This document shows, piece by piece, positions 44,959 to 54,438 of a stretch of 64,000 nt of DNA. The notes below the pieces were generated by a model that worked only from the letters and a program-made list of their open reading frames with translations, had not been told where the DNA came from and did not search any database. The position numbers and the translations under genes were made by a program. Position 1 is the stretch's first letter, and the number at the start of each line of letters is the position of its first letter. This stretch comes from Helicobacter sp. MIT 11-5569 (GTDB taxonomy: Bacteria; Campylobacterota; Campylobacteria; Campylobacterales; Helicobacteraceae): positions 124,001-188,000 of the forward strand of contig NZ_JRPB02000002.1 in the NCBI RefSeq assembly GCF_000765695.2, in the 5' to 3' direction.

Positions 44959-47595
44959 TTATTTATCACCAAAGCGCATAAAAAAGCGCAGAATCTCTCC
45001 TAAAAGAATCACGCTAAATCCTACACAAATGATTTTGCACCATAATAGCAATTCCAAAGGCTCTGTTTTAAACGCCTCTCCGCCAAATTCTACAATAAGC
45101 ACTTGCAAGGCAAAAGTTAGCACAAAAGTTCCTAGCATTAAGCGATTATTTAAGAAATTTTTAAAAATGCTTTGCTCTCTTAATTCTCTTGCATTAAAGG
45201 CGTTAAAAAGCTGAAAAACAACAAAAAGTGTAAAAAGCACGCTTCCTTTTTGCGTCTCCTGCGCACCTAAAAAATTCGTAAAATATTGCAATAAACAAAT
45301 GACTGCGATAAAGATTCCACTGCCTATAATAAGCCATAGCATATTGCGCGTGATAATATTAGAATTGCGCTTAATAGGCTTTTGGTTTAACACATCTTTA
45401 GAGACGGGTTCTAAGCCTAATGTAAGTGCGGGTGGTCCGTCCATAATGAGATTAACCCATAAAAGTTGCAATGCGCTAAAAGGCGCGGTAAATCCGCAAA
45501 CAACAGCAGCCAACACGATAAGCACAGAGCTTAGATTAACGGTAAGCTGGAATTGGATAAAGCGTTGAAAGTTCTGATAGATTCCGCGCCCCCATTCTAC
45601 GGCTTTTACAATCGTTGCAAAACTATCATTTAATAAGATAATATCACTTGCTTCTTTGGACACTTCTGTGCCATTAATCCCCATAGCAATTCCAACATCA
45701 GCGTGCTTTAAAGCAGGGGCATCATTGATTCCATCTCCTGTTAGTGCGACGACATTTCCTTGCGCTTTTAAGGCATTGACAATTTGCATTTTAATGCTTG
45801 GCGTTGAACGTGCAATAATCGTAATATTTGGCAGAATCTCTAAAAGCTCATCTTGGCTTAGTTTTTCAATCTCTTGTGCTTCAATCGCAATAGAATTTTC
45901 ATGAAGCAAATGCAGCTGATTGCCTATTGCTTTTGCGGTTTCTAGGTTATCCCCTGTTAGAATCTTAAGGCTGATTCCTGCATTTTTGCATTCCATAATT
46001 GCCGCATAAGCATCTTCACGCAATGGGTCTGCAATCGCGACAAATCCGCAAAACTGCATTTTAGATTCTAACTCTTCGCGCTCCAAAGTTGTAGAATCTG
46101 TGTTTTGTGGAATCACTTTTTGCGCAAAGGCAATCACGCGATAAGCTTGGGCTTGATAGGATTTAATCTGTTCTTTTATGCTTTGCAAATCTTGGTTATC
46201 TTGCAAAATACATTGTTGCAAAATCTTCTCTGGTGAGCCTTTAGAATAGCACATTAGCCTATCTTGGAATCGCGCTATTGTGGTCATATTTTTTGTTTGT
46301 GAAGAAAAAGGAAAGGAGTGTAGAATCTCTGCTTCTGCGCGGAAAAGCTTATAATCAAATCCTAATTTTTGGGCATACACGAGCAAGGCACATTCTGTTG
46401 GGTTGCCGATAAATTGCTGGTTTTGCGCAAGGTCAGCAGTAGAATTTAGCGCGCAGTTTTCTAAGAAATGTTGCAATGGAATCTCTAAAGACGTGTTTGT
46501 GAAATTTGAAGCAGGGGTGATGATTTGGTTATACAAAAAGCAATGTTCTAAAGTCATTTTATTTTGCGTAAGTGTGCCTGTTTTATCGCTACAAATAATA
46601 TTCACACAGCCGATAGTTTCGCAGGCTACAAGTTTTTTGACAAGTGCGTTTTGCTTGGACATTTTGATAATATTAAGCGCAAGTGAGATTGCTACAATTG
46701 TGGGTAAGCCCTCTGGCACAGAAGCGACGATTAAAACAATGCTAGAAATAAAAGCTTGTGTTATGTTTTGGAATGCAACTTCTCCCCTAAAAATAAAGAA
46801 TCCTATTTGAATAAAAAAGGCAAGCATTGCAGCACTAGCGCCAAAAAGCGTGATTTTGCCGCTTAAGACTTTTAACTTTTCTTGTAAAGGGGTGGTGGAT
46901 TTTTGCTTAGAATCCAAAGCAGCCGCGATTTTGCCAAATTCTGTGTTATCGCCTGTGGCAATACATAGGACTTTTGCGTTGCCTTGTGTGATGAAGCAAC
47001 CCCTATAAAGCATTGTTGTGTTTGTTATTTCTTCATTTTCTTGCAAAGAATGCTTTAGGCTTGGCACGCTCTCACCACTTAGGCTAGATTCATCACTTAA
47101 AAGACTTTGGTCGTGGAGAATCACACAATCACTTGGAATCTTATCCCCGCTTTCTAAAAAAATAATATCTCCTACGACGACTTCTTCTTGTGGAATCTGC
47201 ACAATTTTGCCATCACGCAAAAGCCGCACTTTATTGCCTTGTGTGATTGCATTGAGTGTTTCAAAAGCTTTTTGACTGCGTCTTTCCATAAGCAATGTGA
47301 TTCCAATGGAGAGAAAAATCGCAATAAAGATTCCAACACATTCTAAAAAGTTTGCTTGATTGTGAGTTAGGTATTCATAAGTGTTAATGCCTAGTGCCAA
47401 AAATGCCGCAAGAAGCAGCAATAGCATCATGGGTTCTTTAAAAGCTTCAAGAAGTTCTTTAAAAAGCGTTGGTGGCGGAGTTTTGCTAAAGATATTTTCG
47501 CCAAATTGCTGTTTATTGTCTTCTGCTTGCTTTGTGGTTAGCCCATTATCTAAATGCGTGTGAAAGGTTTGTATAAGATGTGAAAGTGTCTTCAA
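44959..47595 (-). CDS. P-type (P2) cation ATPase, probable Ca2+ exporter
   Basis: Product of 878 residues with about 10 transmembrane helices. The phosphorylation site is Asp337 in CSDKTGTLTQ. The actuator loop has SGES (173-176) where TGES is usual; the hinge is GDGINDAPALKHADVGIAMG; helix 4 carries VPEGLP (293-298), the Ca2+-type ion site, and helix 6 has WVNLIMDGPPAL with the Asn and Asp of Ca2+ pumps. Serine in SGES still allows the neighbouring Glu to act. It belongs to the cation-transporting Mg/Ca class rather than the Cu/Zn class, since no CPC or metal-binding N-domain is present. Confidence 0.88.
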   Translation of the reverse strand: MKTLSHLIQTFHTHLDNGLTTKQAEDNKQQFGENIFSKTPPPTLFKELLEAFKEPMMLLLLLAAFLALGINTYEYLTHNQANFLECVGIFIAIFLSIGITLLMERRSQKAFETLNAITQGNKVRLLRDGKIVQIPQEEVVVGDIIFLESGDKIPSDCVILHDQSLLSDESSLSGESVPSLKHSLQENEEITNTTMLYRGCFITQGNAKVLCIATGDNTEFGKIAAALDSKQKSTTPLQEKLKVLSGKITLFGASAAMLAFFIQIGFFIFRGEVAFQNITQAFISSIVLIVASVPEGLPTIVAISLALNIIKMSKQNALVKKLVACETIGCVNIICSDKTGTLTQNKMTLEHCFLYNQIITPASNFTNTSLEIPLQHFLENCALNSTADLAQNQQFIGNPTECALLVYAQKLGFDYKLFRAEAEILHSFPFSSQTKNMTTIARFQDRLMCYSKGSPEKILQQCILQDNQDLQSIKEQIKSYQAQAYRVIAFAQKVIPQNTDSTTLEREELESKMQFCGFVAIADPLREDAYAAIMECKNAGISLKILTGDNLETAKAIGNQLHLLHENSIAIEAQEIEKLSQDELLEILPNITIIARSTPSIKMQIVNALKAQGNVVALTGDGINDAPALKHADVGIAMGINGTEVSKEASDIILLNDSFATIVKAVEWGRGIYQNFQRFIQFQLTVNLSSVLIVLAAVVCGFTAPFSALQLLWVNLIMDGPPALTLGLEPVSKDVLNQKPIKRNSNIITRNMLWLIIGSGIFIAVICLLQYFTNFLGAQETQKGSVLFTLFVVFQLFNAFNARELREQSIFKNFLNNRLMLGTFVLTFALQVLIVEFGGEAFKTEPLELLLWCKIICVGFSVILLGEILRFFMRFGDK

Positions 47596-47614
47596 AGCGT
47601 CTCCTTGTGTGTGC

Positions 47615-48898
47615 TTACATATCTTCTTCTTTTAGCATAGCGCGAGATTCTTCACGCACTCTATCCATTCCAATATAAAACTCTTTCATCATAGACAAAA
47701 ACAAATATTTTCCTTTTTGTGTCGGATAATAAGCATTATTTTTTTTAAAAATATTACCACTTAGGCATAAAAAAGTAATTTCTTTAAATAAGGCTTTTTC
47801 TAAATTCACACCATAAAGCGTCCAGAATCGCTCAATATTTGCCTCACCCCCAAAAAGCTCTACCATCAAACGATATTGCAATTGCGCCTTTTTAGAATAT
47901 TTGCGCTCTCTAACTACACCCATTTTCCCGCTTTGGATTCTCTGCGCATAAGTTTTGAGAGAAAAGGTATTGACATATAATGTGCCACCAATAAAGCTAA
48001 ATGAGCCTGAACCAATCCCAACATATTCATCATTATTGACAACATATTCATCAAAAATTTCACTGCCTTTATGCGAGAATGCCCAGCTAGATAAAGGAAT
48101 AAAATCGCTAGAGAGAGTTTCTAAAATCTGTGCATAAAGTCTTGCTTCATTTTGCAAATCCACTTCCCCAATAGAACGTTTAATGAGGCTCTTTACAGAT
48201 GGAGAGGACATTAAAGGATATGTAGTAAGCTGATTAGGTTTAAGTGAGCGAATAATTTCCAAATCTTTTGCAAGCATTTCTTGTGTTTGATTGGGAAAAT
48301 TAAAAATCAAATCCACATTTAAAATCGGTAAGATTCCAATCGCGGCTTCTAACTTTTTATAAGTTTCTTCCCCGCTGCCAAATTTCTCATAGCGTCCGAT
48401 TTTTTTTAAGATTCCATCATCAAAGCTTTGCACGCCCACAGATAACCTATCAATTCTTCCTTTGAATTGCTCTAAGACTTCCCTTTGTAAATGATTAGGG
48501 TCAGATTCACAAGAAACTTGTTGGATACTAAAAAGAGATTTAGCTAAATCTAAAGTTTTGCAAAGTTCATCAGGCATAATAGAAGTTGTGCCGCCCCCCA
48601 CATAAACTTCGCTAAAATCATAGCCTAAATTTTTTACCATTTGCATTTCTTTGCGCAGATTTTCAAAATATAGCTTTGCTTTGTCTTCTTGAAACAAAAA
48701 GCGATTAAAAGAACAATATGTGCAAAGTGTCGCACAAAAGGGAATGTGCATATAAAGCAGATAGCTTTTATCTTGCACTTTTTTAGGATTTGGCTTTGGG
48801 AGTGTTGTGCATTCGCTTAATTGTAAGTGTAGATATTTTTCTGTCGCATAGCGCATTACAGAATTTACTAACAAAGTCGAAAAATTTTGTCGTATCAT
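47615..48898 (-). CDS. HemN-like radical SAM protein (HutW/ChuW or HemW type unresolved)
   Basis: Product of 427 residues. The radical-SAM cluster motif is CATLCTYC (Cys55, 59, 62) in HIPFCATLCTYCSF. The glycine-rich SAM strand VYVGGGTTSIM follows. The fourth cysteine seen next to the cluster in genuine oxygen-independent coproporphyrinogen dehydrogenase (HemN) is replaced by Phe, so classical HemN activity is doubtful. The size and full-length HemN C-domain (VGIGSGSFSFIGGTLYVN) recall HutW/ChuW heme-degrading methyltransferases or the heme chaperone HemW. No heme-uptake gene is adjacent. Confidence 0.8.
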   Translation of the reverse strand: MIRQNFSTLLVNSVMRYATEKYLHLQLSECTTLPKPNPKKVQDKSYLLYMHIPFCATLCTYCSFNRFLFQEDKAKLYFENLRKEMQMVKNLGYDFSEVYVGGGTTSIMPDELCKTLDLAKSLFSIQQVSCESDPNHLQREVLEQFKGRIDRLSVGVQSFDDGILKKIGRYEKFGSGEETYKKLEAAIGILPILNVDLIFNFPNQTQEMLAKDLEIIRSLKPNQLTTYPLMSSPSVKSLIKRSIGEVDLQNEARLYAQILETLSSDFIPLSSWAFSHKGSEIFDEYVVNNDEYVGIGSGSFSFIGGTLYVNTFSLKTYAQRIQSGKMGVVRERKYSKKAQLQYRLMVELFGGEANIERFWTLYGVNLEKALFKEITFLCLSGNIFKKNNAYYPTQKGKYLFLSMMKEFYIGMDRVREESRAMLKEEDM

Positions 48899-48938
48899 TA
48901 AAGAATCAAACTTATATAAAGGATTTAATTTGCGCGGA

Positions 48939-48944
48939 ATTATA
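48939..48944 (-). promoter_or_regulatory. candidate -10 box for the HemN-like gene
   Basis: TATAAT on the minus strand (in TTATATAATTCC), 41 bases before the ATG, in an AT-rich gap after the YjfB-like gene hairpin. Confidence 0.42.
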
Positions 48945-49000
48945 TAAGGATATTTTTAAACTAAAATAAGTAGAAATGAAGAATCTGATATTAAGGATTG

Positions 49001-49025
49001 CTTAAAGCACTTAAAGTGCTTTAAG
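49001..49025 (-). terminator. hairpin directly after the YjfB-like gene
   Basis: Perfect 11-bp stem CTTAAAGCACT / AGTGCTTTAAG with a 3-base loop, beginning at the base after the stop codon. It lacks a strong U-tract on the minus strand, so it may act in part as a 3'-end stabiliser. Confidence 0.5.
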
Positions 49026-49238
49026 TTATGCCATAATATCTAGCATATTTGTGCTTTGGCTCGGAGCTTGTGTTTGTGTTTGTTGGCTCGGAGTTTGTGC
49101 TGTTTGTAGATTTCCTTGCGCACCTTGCATGCCATTAATAATGGAACTCATCAATGCTTCTTCACTATCCATTGCTTTTTTAAGAACGTTTAGATTTCCA
49201 CTTGATGCTACTGCTCCGCTGTCAATACCTGAAATCAT
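49026..49238 (-). CDS. YjfB-like putative motility protein
   Basis: Small protein of 70 residues. The N-terminal part shows SGNLNVLKKAMDSEEALMSSIINGM, the 'VLKKAMD...' helix typical of the YjfB/putative motility family; the C-terminal tail is Gln/Thr/Pro-rich. Family members are often controlled with flagellar genes, but their function is unknown. It has a strong ribosome site AAAGGAG and a sigma-28-like CGATAT box 54 bases upstream. It is a stand-alone unit ended by a hairpin. Confidence 0.75.
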   Translation of the reverse strand: MISGIDSGAVASSGNLNVLKKAMDSEEALMSSIINGMQGAQGNLQTAQTPSQQTQTQAPSQSTNMLDIMA

Positions 49239-49291
49239 AATAGACTCCTTTCTTATGATTTATCATTTCTTTAAAAAGAAAGACAAATTAT

Positions 49292-49297
49292 ATATCG
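49292..49297 (-). promoter_or_regulatory. candidate sigma-28 (FliA) -10 element of the YjfB-like gene
   Basis: CGATAT on the minus strand, within GTCGATATATAATTTG, 53 bases before the ATG. It is close to the flaA-type core of Campylobacter and Helicobacter, with a TTTA about 17 bases before it. A vegetative TATAAT overlaps (CGATATATAAT), so dual use is possible. Confidence 0.42.
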
Positions 49298-49401
49298 ACA
49301 CTTTTTAGAAAATACTAAAGGATAAAAATTTTATTTATGTAGCGAATTGTTTGCAATAATTTGTTAAAATTGCGCTTTAAGTTAGTTATTAAGGGTATGG
49401 A

Positions 49402-51951
49402 ATGAAAAAATTTTTAAAGATTTTTGCAGCAGGCATTGTGGCAGTTTTGGTCATTCTTTTTGGAGTGACTTTTTGGTTGTTTTCAAGCAGTGGGAATGCG
49501 TTTTTAAAAGACAAAATCACACAAATTGCAAATGAACAAGCCCCTATTGGTTTAGAATTTACGCATTTTGAGTTAGGGTTTAGCTCTTATGCGTTTGCAA
49601 TTACAGATAAACAAAAATCCCAAATTGCATTAAGCGGGGATTATTCTTTATTTACGCTCAACACAAATGCAAAAATTAACGCAGTGATTAAAGATTTAGC
49701 ACTTTATGAAAAGCTTATAGGAATGCGCTTAAATGGTGGTGTTGGTATTAATGGTAATGTGATAAAGCAATCTAAGAATTTAGAAGTTAAAGCAGATATT
49801 GATGCGTTTAATAGCAAGATTGTAGCAGATGTGAGTTTGGAAGACTTTAAGCCCAAACGCTTATTTTTAAATAGTAAAGAGGGAATCAATGTAGAATCCT
49901 TGCTAACCTTTTTAGGGCAACCAAAATATGCAAAAGGTAGAATCCTATTAAATGCAGATATGGATATTTCAAACCTACAAGCCCCAAGTGGAGGATTTAA
50001 TATCGCTTCAAATGCAATTACTCCAGATATTGCACTTTTGCGCAAAACTTATGGGCTTGTGCTTCCTAGCGATTCTATTAAACTTGCGATTAATGGTGCA
50101 GCAAAAAGCGATAGTATCACGACTGCATTGCTTGTGGCTTCTAGTTATTTAAATGTGGAATCCCAAAATTTAAAAGCAGATATAAAAGACTTTTCAAGCA
50201 ATGGAGATATAGCAATCAGCCTAAAAAATATCGGATTTGGCGATTTTATGCTAAAAACTCCGCTGCTTGCTGATGTGCATTTAAAATCTAGCAAAATCAC
50301 AAACCAAGAGGCAACCCTCGCACTAAAAGCAGTTACAAATCCAATTTTAGCGCATATTGTAATGCCAAACTATACACCTAAGAATATAAAAGTAAATGCA
50401 AAAGATTTAAGTCTAAAAGAACTTGTAAATCTCGCGTCTAGTTATGTCGATATGAAAGATTATGTGCTAGATGGTAGCGTGAGTTTAAATGCAGTTGTTG
50501 ATAAGATTGATTTACAAAAACTCTATTATCAAGTGCAAGGAGAATTAGACGCAAATCTCGCAAACTTGACTTATCAAGGCTTGCATTTAGCGCAAAATAA
50601 CAGCTTTAAAGCTTCTGTAAGTGGGGACTCTAAAGATTTAAAAGTGCAGGCAAATAGTGATTTGTTTGATTCTAAATTGCTTGCAAATGCAGTCTTAAAA
50701 AACAATGCTCCACAAAGTGTGCAAGCAGATATTAAAGGGCTAAACTTACAAAAACTTGCAGGGCTTTTACAATACAACGCACAAGGTGTTTTAAATGCAA
50801 AAGCAGATTTGACAAACTTTAAAGATTCTAGTTTTGATGCAGATTTTAGCCTAAATTCTCCACAAATCACCCTAGCAAAAGCGACTTTAAACAAACTTAG
50901 CGGAATGGAGTTTAAAAAGGATTTAAGCTTTGCATTAGAGGGTTCAGGAAAGCTAAAAGATGGCAGTGGCACAGCGGCGTTAAATATAGATGGGCAAGAG
51001 ATTAAAGCAGCAATCAAAAATGCAAAAATCAATCTAAAAAATAACGCATATTCCACAGATTTTGCGCTAAGCACACCAGAAATCGCAAATATCAATCCTT
51101 TGTCTATGACGCTAAAAGGAGCTTTTGGACTTAGTGGAAGCGCAGGCTATGCAAACAATATCCCAAGCCTAATTGTGCAAAATAGAGATTTTGGGGATTT
51201 AGATGTTGTGCTAAAAGATGAAAAGCTTTTACTTAAAGGTGCAAATTTAGATATTAAGAAAATTGCAAATTTCACAGATAATGGCAAGTTTGTCAAAGGT
51301 GGAATCGCAAATTTAAATGCGGATTTAGTTGTCAAAGGAAATGACGCAAAAAGTATTATCAAACATTTAAATGGAGGCGTTGAGCTTAACACTAAAAATT
51401 TAGAAATTTATAGCATTGATATTGACGCACTTGCTAAAAATTTTGAAAATACAAACAATATCAATCTCCTTGATGTAGGGGCATTTGTGCTTGCTGGTCC
51501 TTTGGGTATCGCAGCGACAAAAGGAAGTAGTGTAGGAATGATGGGGTTAAATGCAATCGTAGATACCAAAAGCGTGATTAAAGAGCTAGAAGCAAAGTTT
51601 GCGCTTAAAAATGGAATTGCAAATGCAGAAGATGTTGCGTTTGCGACAGGCAAAACAAGAATCGCAGCAATTGGCGCAATAAACCTTAACAATAACGTGT
51701 TTGAAAATTTTAGCATTGGGTTATTAGATGAAAAAGATTGTGCAAAATATTCCCAAAAAATCAAAGGCACATTAGATAATCCTAAAATTGAGATTACGCA
51801 AACTACGGTAAAAACTGCGGTCAATCTTGCAAATTCTATCTTTAAGCAGCTAAAAAAGGGAGCAGAAATTGCAACAGAACCGGTTTTAGGACAAGGAGAG
51901 GCTAAGGCTTGCACTCCATTCTATCATGGAAGCGTCCGACACCCAAAATAA
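49402..51951 (+). CDS. AsmA-like inner-membrane-anchored periplasmic protein
   Basis: Product of 849 residues. One N-terminal membrane anchor (about 5-27) leads into a long beta-strand-rich body with many repeats of the 'L.A.....I....' kind, ending with AsmA-type helices near 665-700 (YSIDIDALAKNF). AsmA/TamB-like proteins form hydrophobic grooves that carry phospholipids between the two membranes; which lipid or protein this one moves is unknown. It shares 26 bases with the next gene. Many cognates in Campylobacterota are annotated only as AsmA-like. Confidence 0.82.
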   Translation: MKKFLKIFAAGIVAVLVILFGVTFWLFSSSGNAFLKDKITQIANEQAPIGLEFTHFELGFSSYAFAITDKQKSQIALSGDYSLFTLNTNAKINAVIKDLALYEKLIGMRLNGGVGINGNVIKQSKNLEVKADIDAFNSKIVADVSLEDFKPKRLFLNSKEGINVESLLTFLGQPKYAKGRILLNADMDISNLQAPSGGFNIASNAITPDIALLRKTYGLVLPSDSIKLAINGAAKSDSITTALLVASSYLNVESQNLKADIKDFSSNGDIAISLKNIGFGDFMLKTPLLADVHLKSSKITNQEATLALKAVTNPILAHIVMPNYTPKNIKVNAKDLSLKELVNLASSYVDMKDYVLDGSVSLNAVVDKIDLQKLYYQVQGELDANLANLTYQGLHLAQNNSFKASVSGDSKDLKVQANSDLFDSKLLANAVLKNNAPQSVQADIKGLNLQKLAGLLQYNAQGVLNAKADLTNFKDSSFDADFSLNSPQITLAKATLNKLSGMEFKKDLSFALEGSGKLKDGSGTAALNIDGQEIKAAIKNAKINLKNNAYSTDFALSTPEIANINPLSMTLKGAFGLSGSAGYANNIPSLIVQNRDFGDLDVVLKDEKLLLKGANLDIKKIANFTDNGKFVKGGIANLNADLVVKGNDAKSIIKHLNGGVELNTKNLEIYSIDIDALAKNFENTNNINLLDVGAFVLAGPLGIAATKGSSVGMMGLNAIVDTKSVIKELEAKFALKNGIANAEDVAFATGKTRIAAIGAINLNNNVFENFSIGLLDEKDCAKYSQKIKGTLDNPKIEITQTTVKTAVNLANSIFKQLKKGAEIATEPVLGQGEAKACTPFYHGSVRHPK

Positions 51952-52642
51952 GATGAGAGATTCCGCATTTTATCGCTTTATTAGCACACAATTTGACAGC
52001 ATAGAAGCAAAGCTTTTCTTATGCGGAATTATATTGCTTATTTTTTATGGCTTTGCAATTTTGGTGTGTTTGCTTCTCCAAAATGGCTTAGGCGATAAAC
52101 TTCTAAGCATTGTTTTAAGCTCGCTGATTTTTGGTAGAGCTGCTGGAATCTCCTTAGCTTTAGCGTTAGAATTAAGCACATTTTGGGCGATTATTCTTAA
52201 TATTTATATTGAAAACACAATGGTTCTTATTCTTTATCCGCTGTTTGTGTGGAGTATTCAAGGAATGCGCACTTTTCAAAGAGCAGAAAGGTTTTTTGAT
52301 TCTTTAAATCAAGTGGCGCAAAAATACGAAAAATTGCTTAAGAGATATGGAATCATTGGTTTATTTTTGTTTGTATGGTTACCCTTTTGGCTCACAGGTC
52401 CTATTGTAGGTGCGGCTATTGGGTATTTTATGCGTTTAAAGGTTTGGCTAAATCTGTTAATCGTTCTAAGCGGGACAAATCTTGCGATTTTATGTTGGGC
52501 ATATTTGTTGGAGCGTTTGGATTCTAAACTTAAATATTTTGGGCAAAACACAATGTGGGTTTTACTTGGAATCTTTATAAGTTTAGCAACCTTTGGCGCA
52601 ATTTTTGCAAAATTTAGACAAAAAGGAAAAAAATGCGATTAA
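51926..52642 (+). CDS. small multidrug export / COG2426 family membrane protein
   Basis: Product of 238 residues with five or six spans. The signature YGIIGLFLFVWLPFWLTGPI with GAAIGYFMRLKVWLNL matches the Sm_multidrug_ex family, as does the central helix pair FGRAAGISLALALE. The family name comes from a single early observation; transport is not established. ATG 51926 has a weak ribosome site, and ATG 51953 is an alternative. It overlaps the AsmA-like and xthA genes at either end. Confidence 0.78.
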   Translation: MEASDTQNKMRDSAFYRFISTQFDSIEAKLFLCGIILLIFYGFAILVCLLLQNGLGDKLLSIVLSSLIFGRAAGISLALALELSTFWAIILNIYIENTMVLILYPLFVWSIQGMRTFQRAERFFDSLNQVAQKYEKLLKRYGIIGLFLFVWLPFWLTGPIVGAAIGYFMRLKVWLNLLIVLSGTNLAILCWAYLLERLDSKLKYFGQNTMWVLLGIFISLATFGAIFAKFRQKGKKCD

Positions 52643-53391
52643 TTTCTTGGAATGTCAATGGCTTGCGTGCTTGTATGAATAAAGGATTTATGGAGTTTTT
52701 TAATGCAATTGACGCAGATATTTTTTGTATTCAAGAATCCAAAATGCAAAAAGAACAAGCAGATTTTAGCTTCCCAAATTACGAAGAATATTGGAATAGT
52801 GCGGAGAAAAAGGGCTATTCTGGCGTTGTGATTTTTAGCAAGCAAAAGCCTTTAAGCGTAGAATATGATATGGGGATTGCCCACCACGATAAAGAGGGGC
52901 GTATCATCAAAGCAGAATATAAAGATTTTTATCTTGTCAATGTCTATACTCCAAATTCTAAGCGTGAGTTAGAGCGATTAGACTATAGAATGGAATGGGA
53001 AGATGATTTTAGGGCGTTTTTAAAACAAGCAGAATCCAAAAAGCCTGTGATTGTCTGCGGGGATTTAAATGTCGCGCATAAAGAGATTGATTTGAAAAAC
53101 CCAAAAACAAATCGTAGAAATGCTGGCTTTACTGATGAAGAAAGAGCAAAAATGAGCGCGCTTTTAGATTCTGGTTTTACAGATACTTACCGCTACTTTT
53201 ATCCCAACAAAGAGGGGGCTTACACTTGGTGGAGCTATATGGGAAAAGCTAGAGCAAACAACACTGGGTGGCGGATTGATTATTTTTTATGCTCTAAAAT
53301 TTTGGATTCTAAACTCAAAAGTGCTAGCATTTATCCAGAAATTTTAGGAAGCGACCATTGCCCTGTGGGATTGGAGATTAATGCGTGTTGA
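52633..53391 (+). CDS. xthA: exodeoxyribonuclease III / AP endonuclease
   Basis: Mg-dependent AP endonuclease for base-excision repair, 252 residues. Motifs: ISWNVNGLRAC, the catalytic Glu in CIQESKMQ, VNVYTPNSKRELERLDYRMEW, the substrate Asn in CGDLNVAH, and GSDHCPVG at the end with the catalytic His. It overlaps ybeY by 11 bases and the preceding gene by 10, so the set forms an operon. Confidence 0.96.
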   Translation: MRLISWNVNGLRACMNKGFMEFFNAIDADIFCIQESKMQKEQADFSFPNYEEYWNSAEKKGYSGVVIFSKQKPLSVEYDMGIAHHDKEGRIIKAEYKDFYLVNVYTPNSKRELERLDYRMEWEDDFRAFLKQAESKKPVIVCGDLNVAHKEIDLKNPKTNRRNAGFTDEERAKMSALLDSGFTDTYRYFYPNKEGAYTWWSYMGKARANNTGWRIDYFLCSKILDSKLKSASIYPEILGSDHCPVGLEINAC

Positions 53392-53830
53392 TATTGATAA
53401 CCAAAGCAAAATCCCGCTAGATTCTGCATTTTTGGAATCCTTAGAATCCCTATTTTTAGGCGTTTTAGAAAATTTAGAATTGCAACACAAAACATGTGAA
53501 TTATTGCTTGTAGATAATACAACGATACAAGCACTTAATGCGGAATTTAGGGGAATAGACACGCCAACAGATGTGCTATCCTTCCCTTTGGAATCCGAGT
53601 TTTCTCCTTTGCTTGGAAGTATTGTTATCTCTGTAGAATACGCGCAAAAAGCCGCAACAGAGCTTAAACACAGCCTAGAAAATGAAATTGCCTTACTTTT
53701 TATCCACGGAATCTTGCATTTAGCGGGTTTTAATCACGAAACAGACAACGGCGAACAAAGAGAAAAAGAAGCGGAGCTTGTAGAGCACTTCCATTTGCCT
53801 ACAAGTCTGATTGTGCGCACACAAGGTTAA
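53381..53830 (+). CDS. ybeY: endoribonuclease YbeY
   Basis: Zn-dependent RNase for 16S rRNA 3' maturation and ribosome quality control, 149 residues. The zinc site is HGILHLAGFNHE with His109, His113 and His119. The usual Asp before the last His is Asn (FNH instead of YDH), a mild change that does not touch the ligands. TPTDVLSFPL is the second family motif. It overlaps xthA by 11 bases. Confidence 0.94.
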   Translation: MRVDIDNQSKIPLDSAFLESLESLFLGVLENLELQHKTCELLLVDNTTIQALNAEFRGIDTPTDVLSFPLESEFSPLLGSIVISVEYAQKAATELKHSLENEIALLFIHGILHLAGFNHETDNGEQREKEAELVEHFHLPTSLIVRTQG

Positions 53831-53853
53831 ATATAAGGTAAAAAGGGTTAAAA

Positions 53854-54438
53854 ATGCTAGGAAAAACACATATTAGCTTTGCGCTTGGACTTGGTGCATT
53901 AAGTGCGATAGGTTTTTCTGCACTTTCAAATACCCCTTTAAACCCAAAAGACCTTAGTGTTTTTTATGGAGCGGTAACCTTAGGTGCTTTATTGCCCGAT
54001 ATTGATGAGCCAAATTCCACGCTTGGTAGAAAAACGATTGGAATCTCAAATGCGATTAAAGCACTCTTTGGGCATAGAGGGCTAACGCATAGCATTACTT
54101 TTATCGTGTTTGTTGGAATCCTATTGCTAGTTTTAAGCGTTTTTGGTGTTGAGGCTTTACAAGGGATTCCGCTTGTGAATAGTTTTGTCAAAGATTTAGA
54201 TAGCGCAACGCTAGAAATTTTCATTTTTGGAATCCTGCTTGGCTGCGTGTTTCATCTCTTTGGAGATATGCTAACAATTAGTGGCGTGCCTTTGTTTTTG
54301 CCATTTAAAACACAAAATTATCATCTCACGCCTGCATTTTTGCGCTTTAAAACAGGTGGAATCTGGGATTATGCAGTAGGTGCTTTTTGTCTTAGTGTTT
54401 TTGGGATATTAAATGTAATGTATTTTGGATTTAGATAA
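53854..54438 (+). CDS. YdjM-like membrane-bound metal-dependent hydrolase
   Basis: Product of 194 residues with four or five spans. The family motif is visible near the N-terminus (GKTHISFALG), with LLPDIDEPNSTLGRKT (about 47-62) and FGHRGLTHSITFIV (about 71-84), giving the His/Asp metal ligands of the YdjM (DUF457-like) family. Substrate unknown. Its stop overlaps the response-regulator start, so it is coexpressed with the two-component pair. Confidence 0.85.
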   Translation: MLGKTHISFALGLGALSAIGFSALSNTPLNPKDLSVFYGAVTLGALLPDIDEPNSTLGRKTIGISNAIKALFGHRGLTHSITFIVFVGILLLVLSVFGVEALQGIPLVNSFVKDLDSATLEIFIFGILLGCVFHLFGDMLTISGVPLFLPFKTQNYHLTPAFLRFKTGGIWDYAVGAFCLSVFGILNVMYFGFR

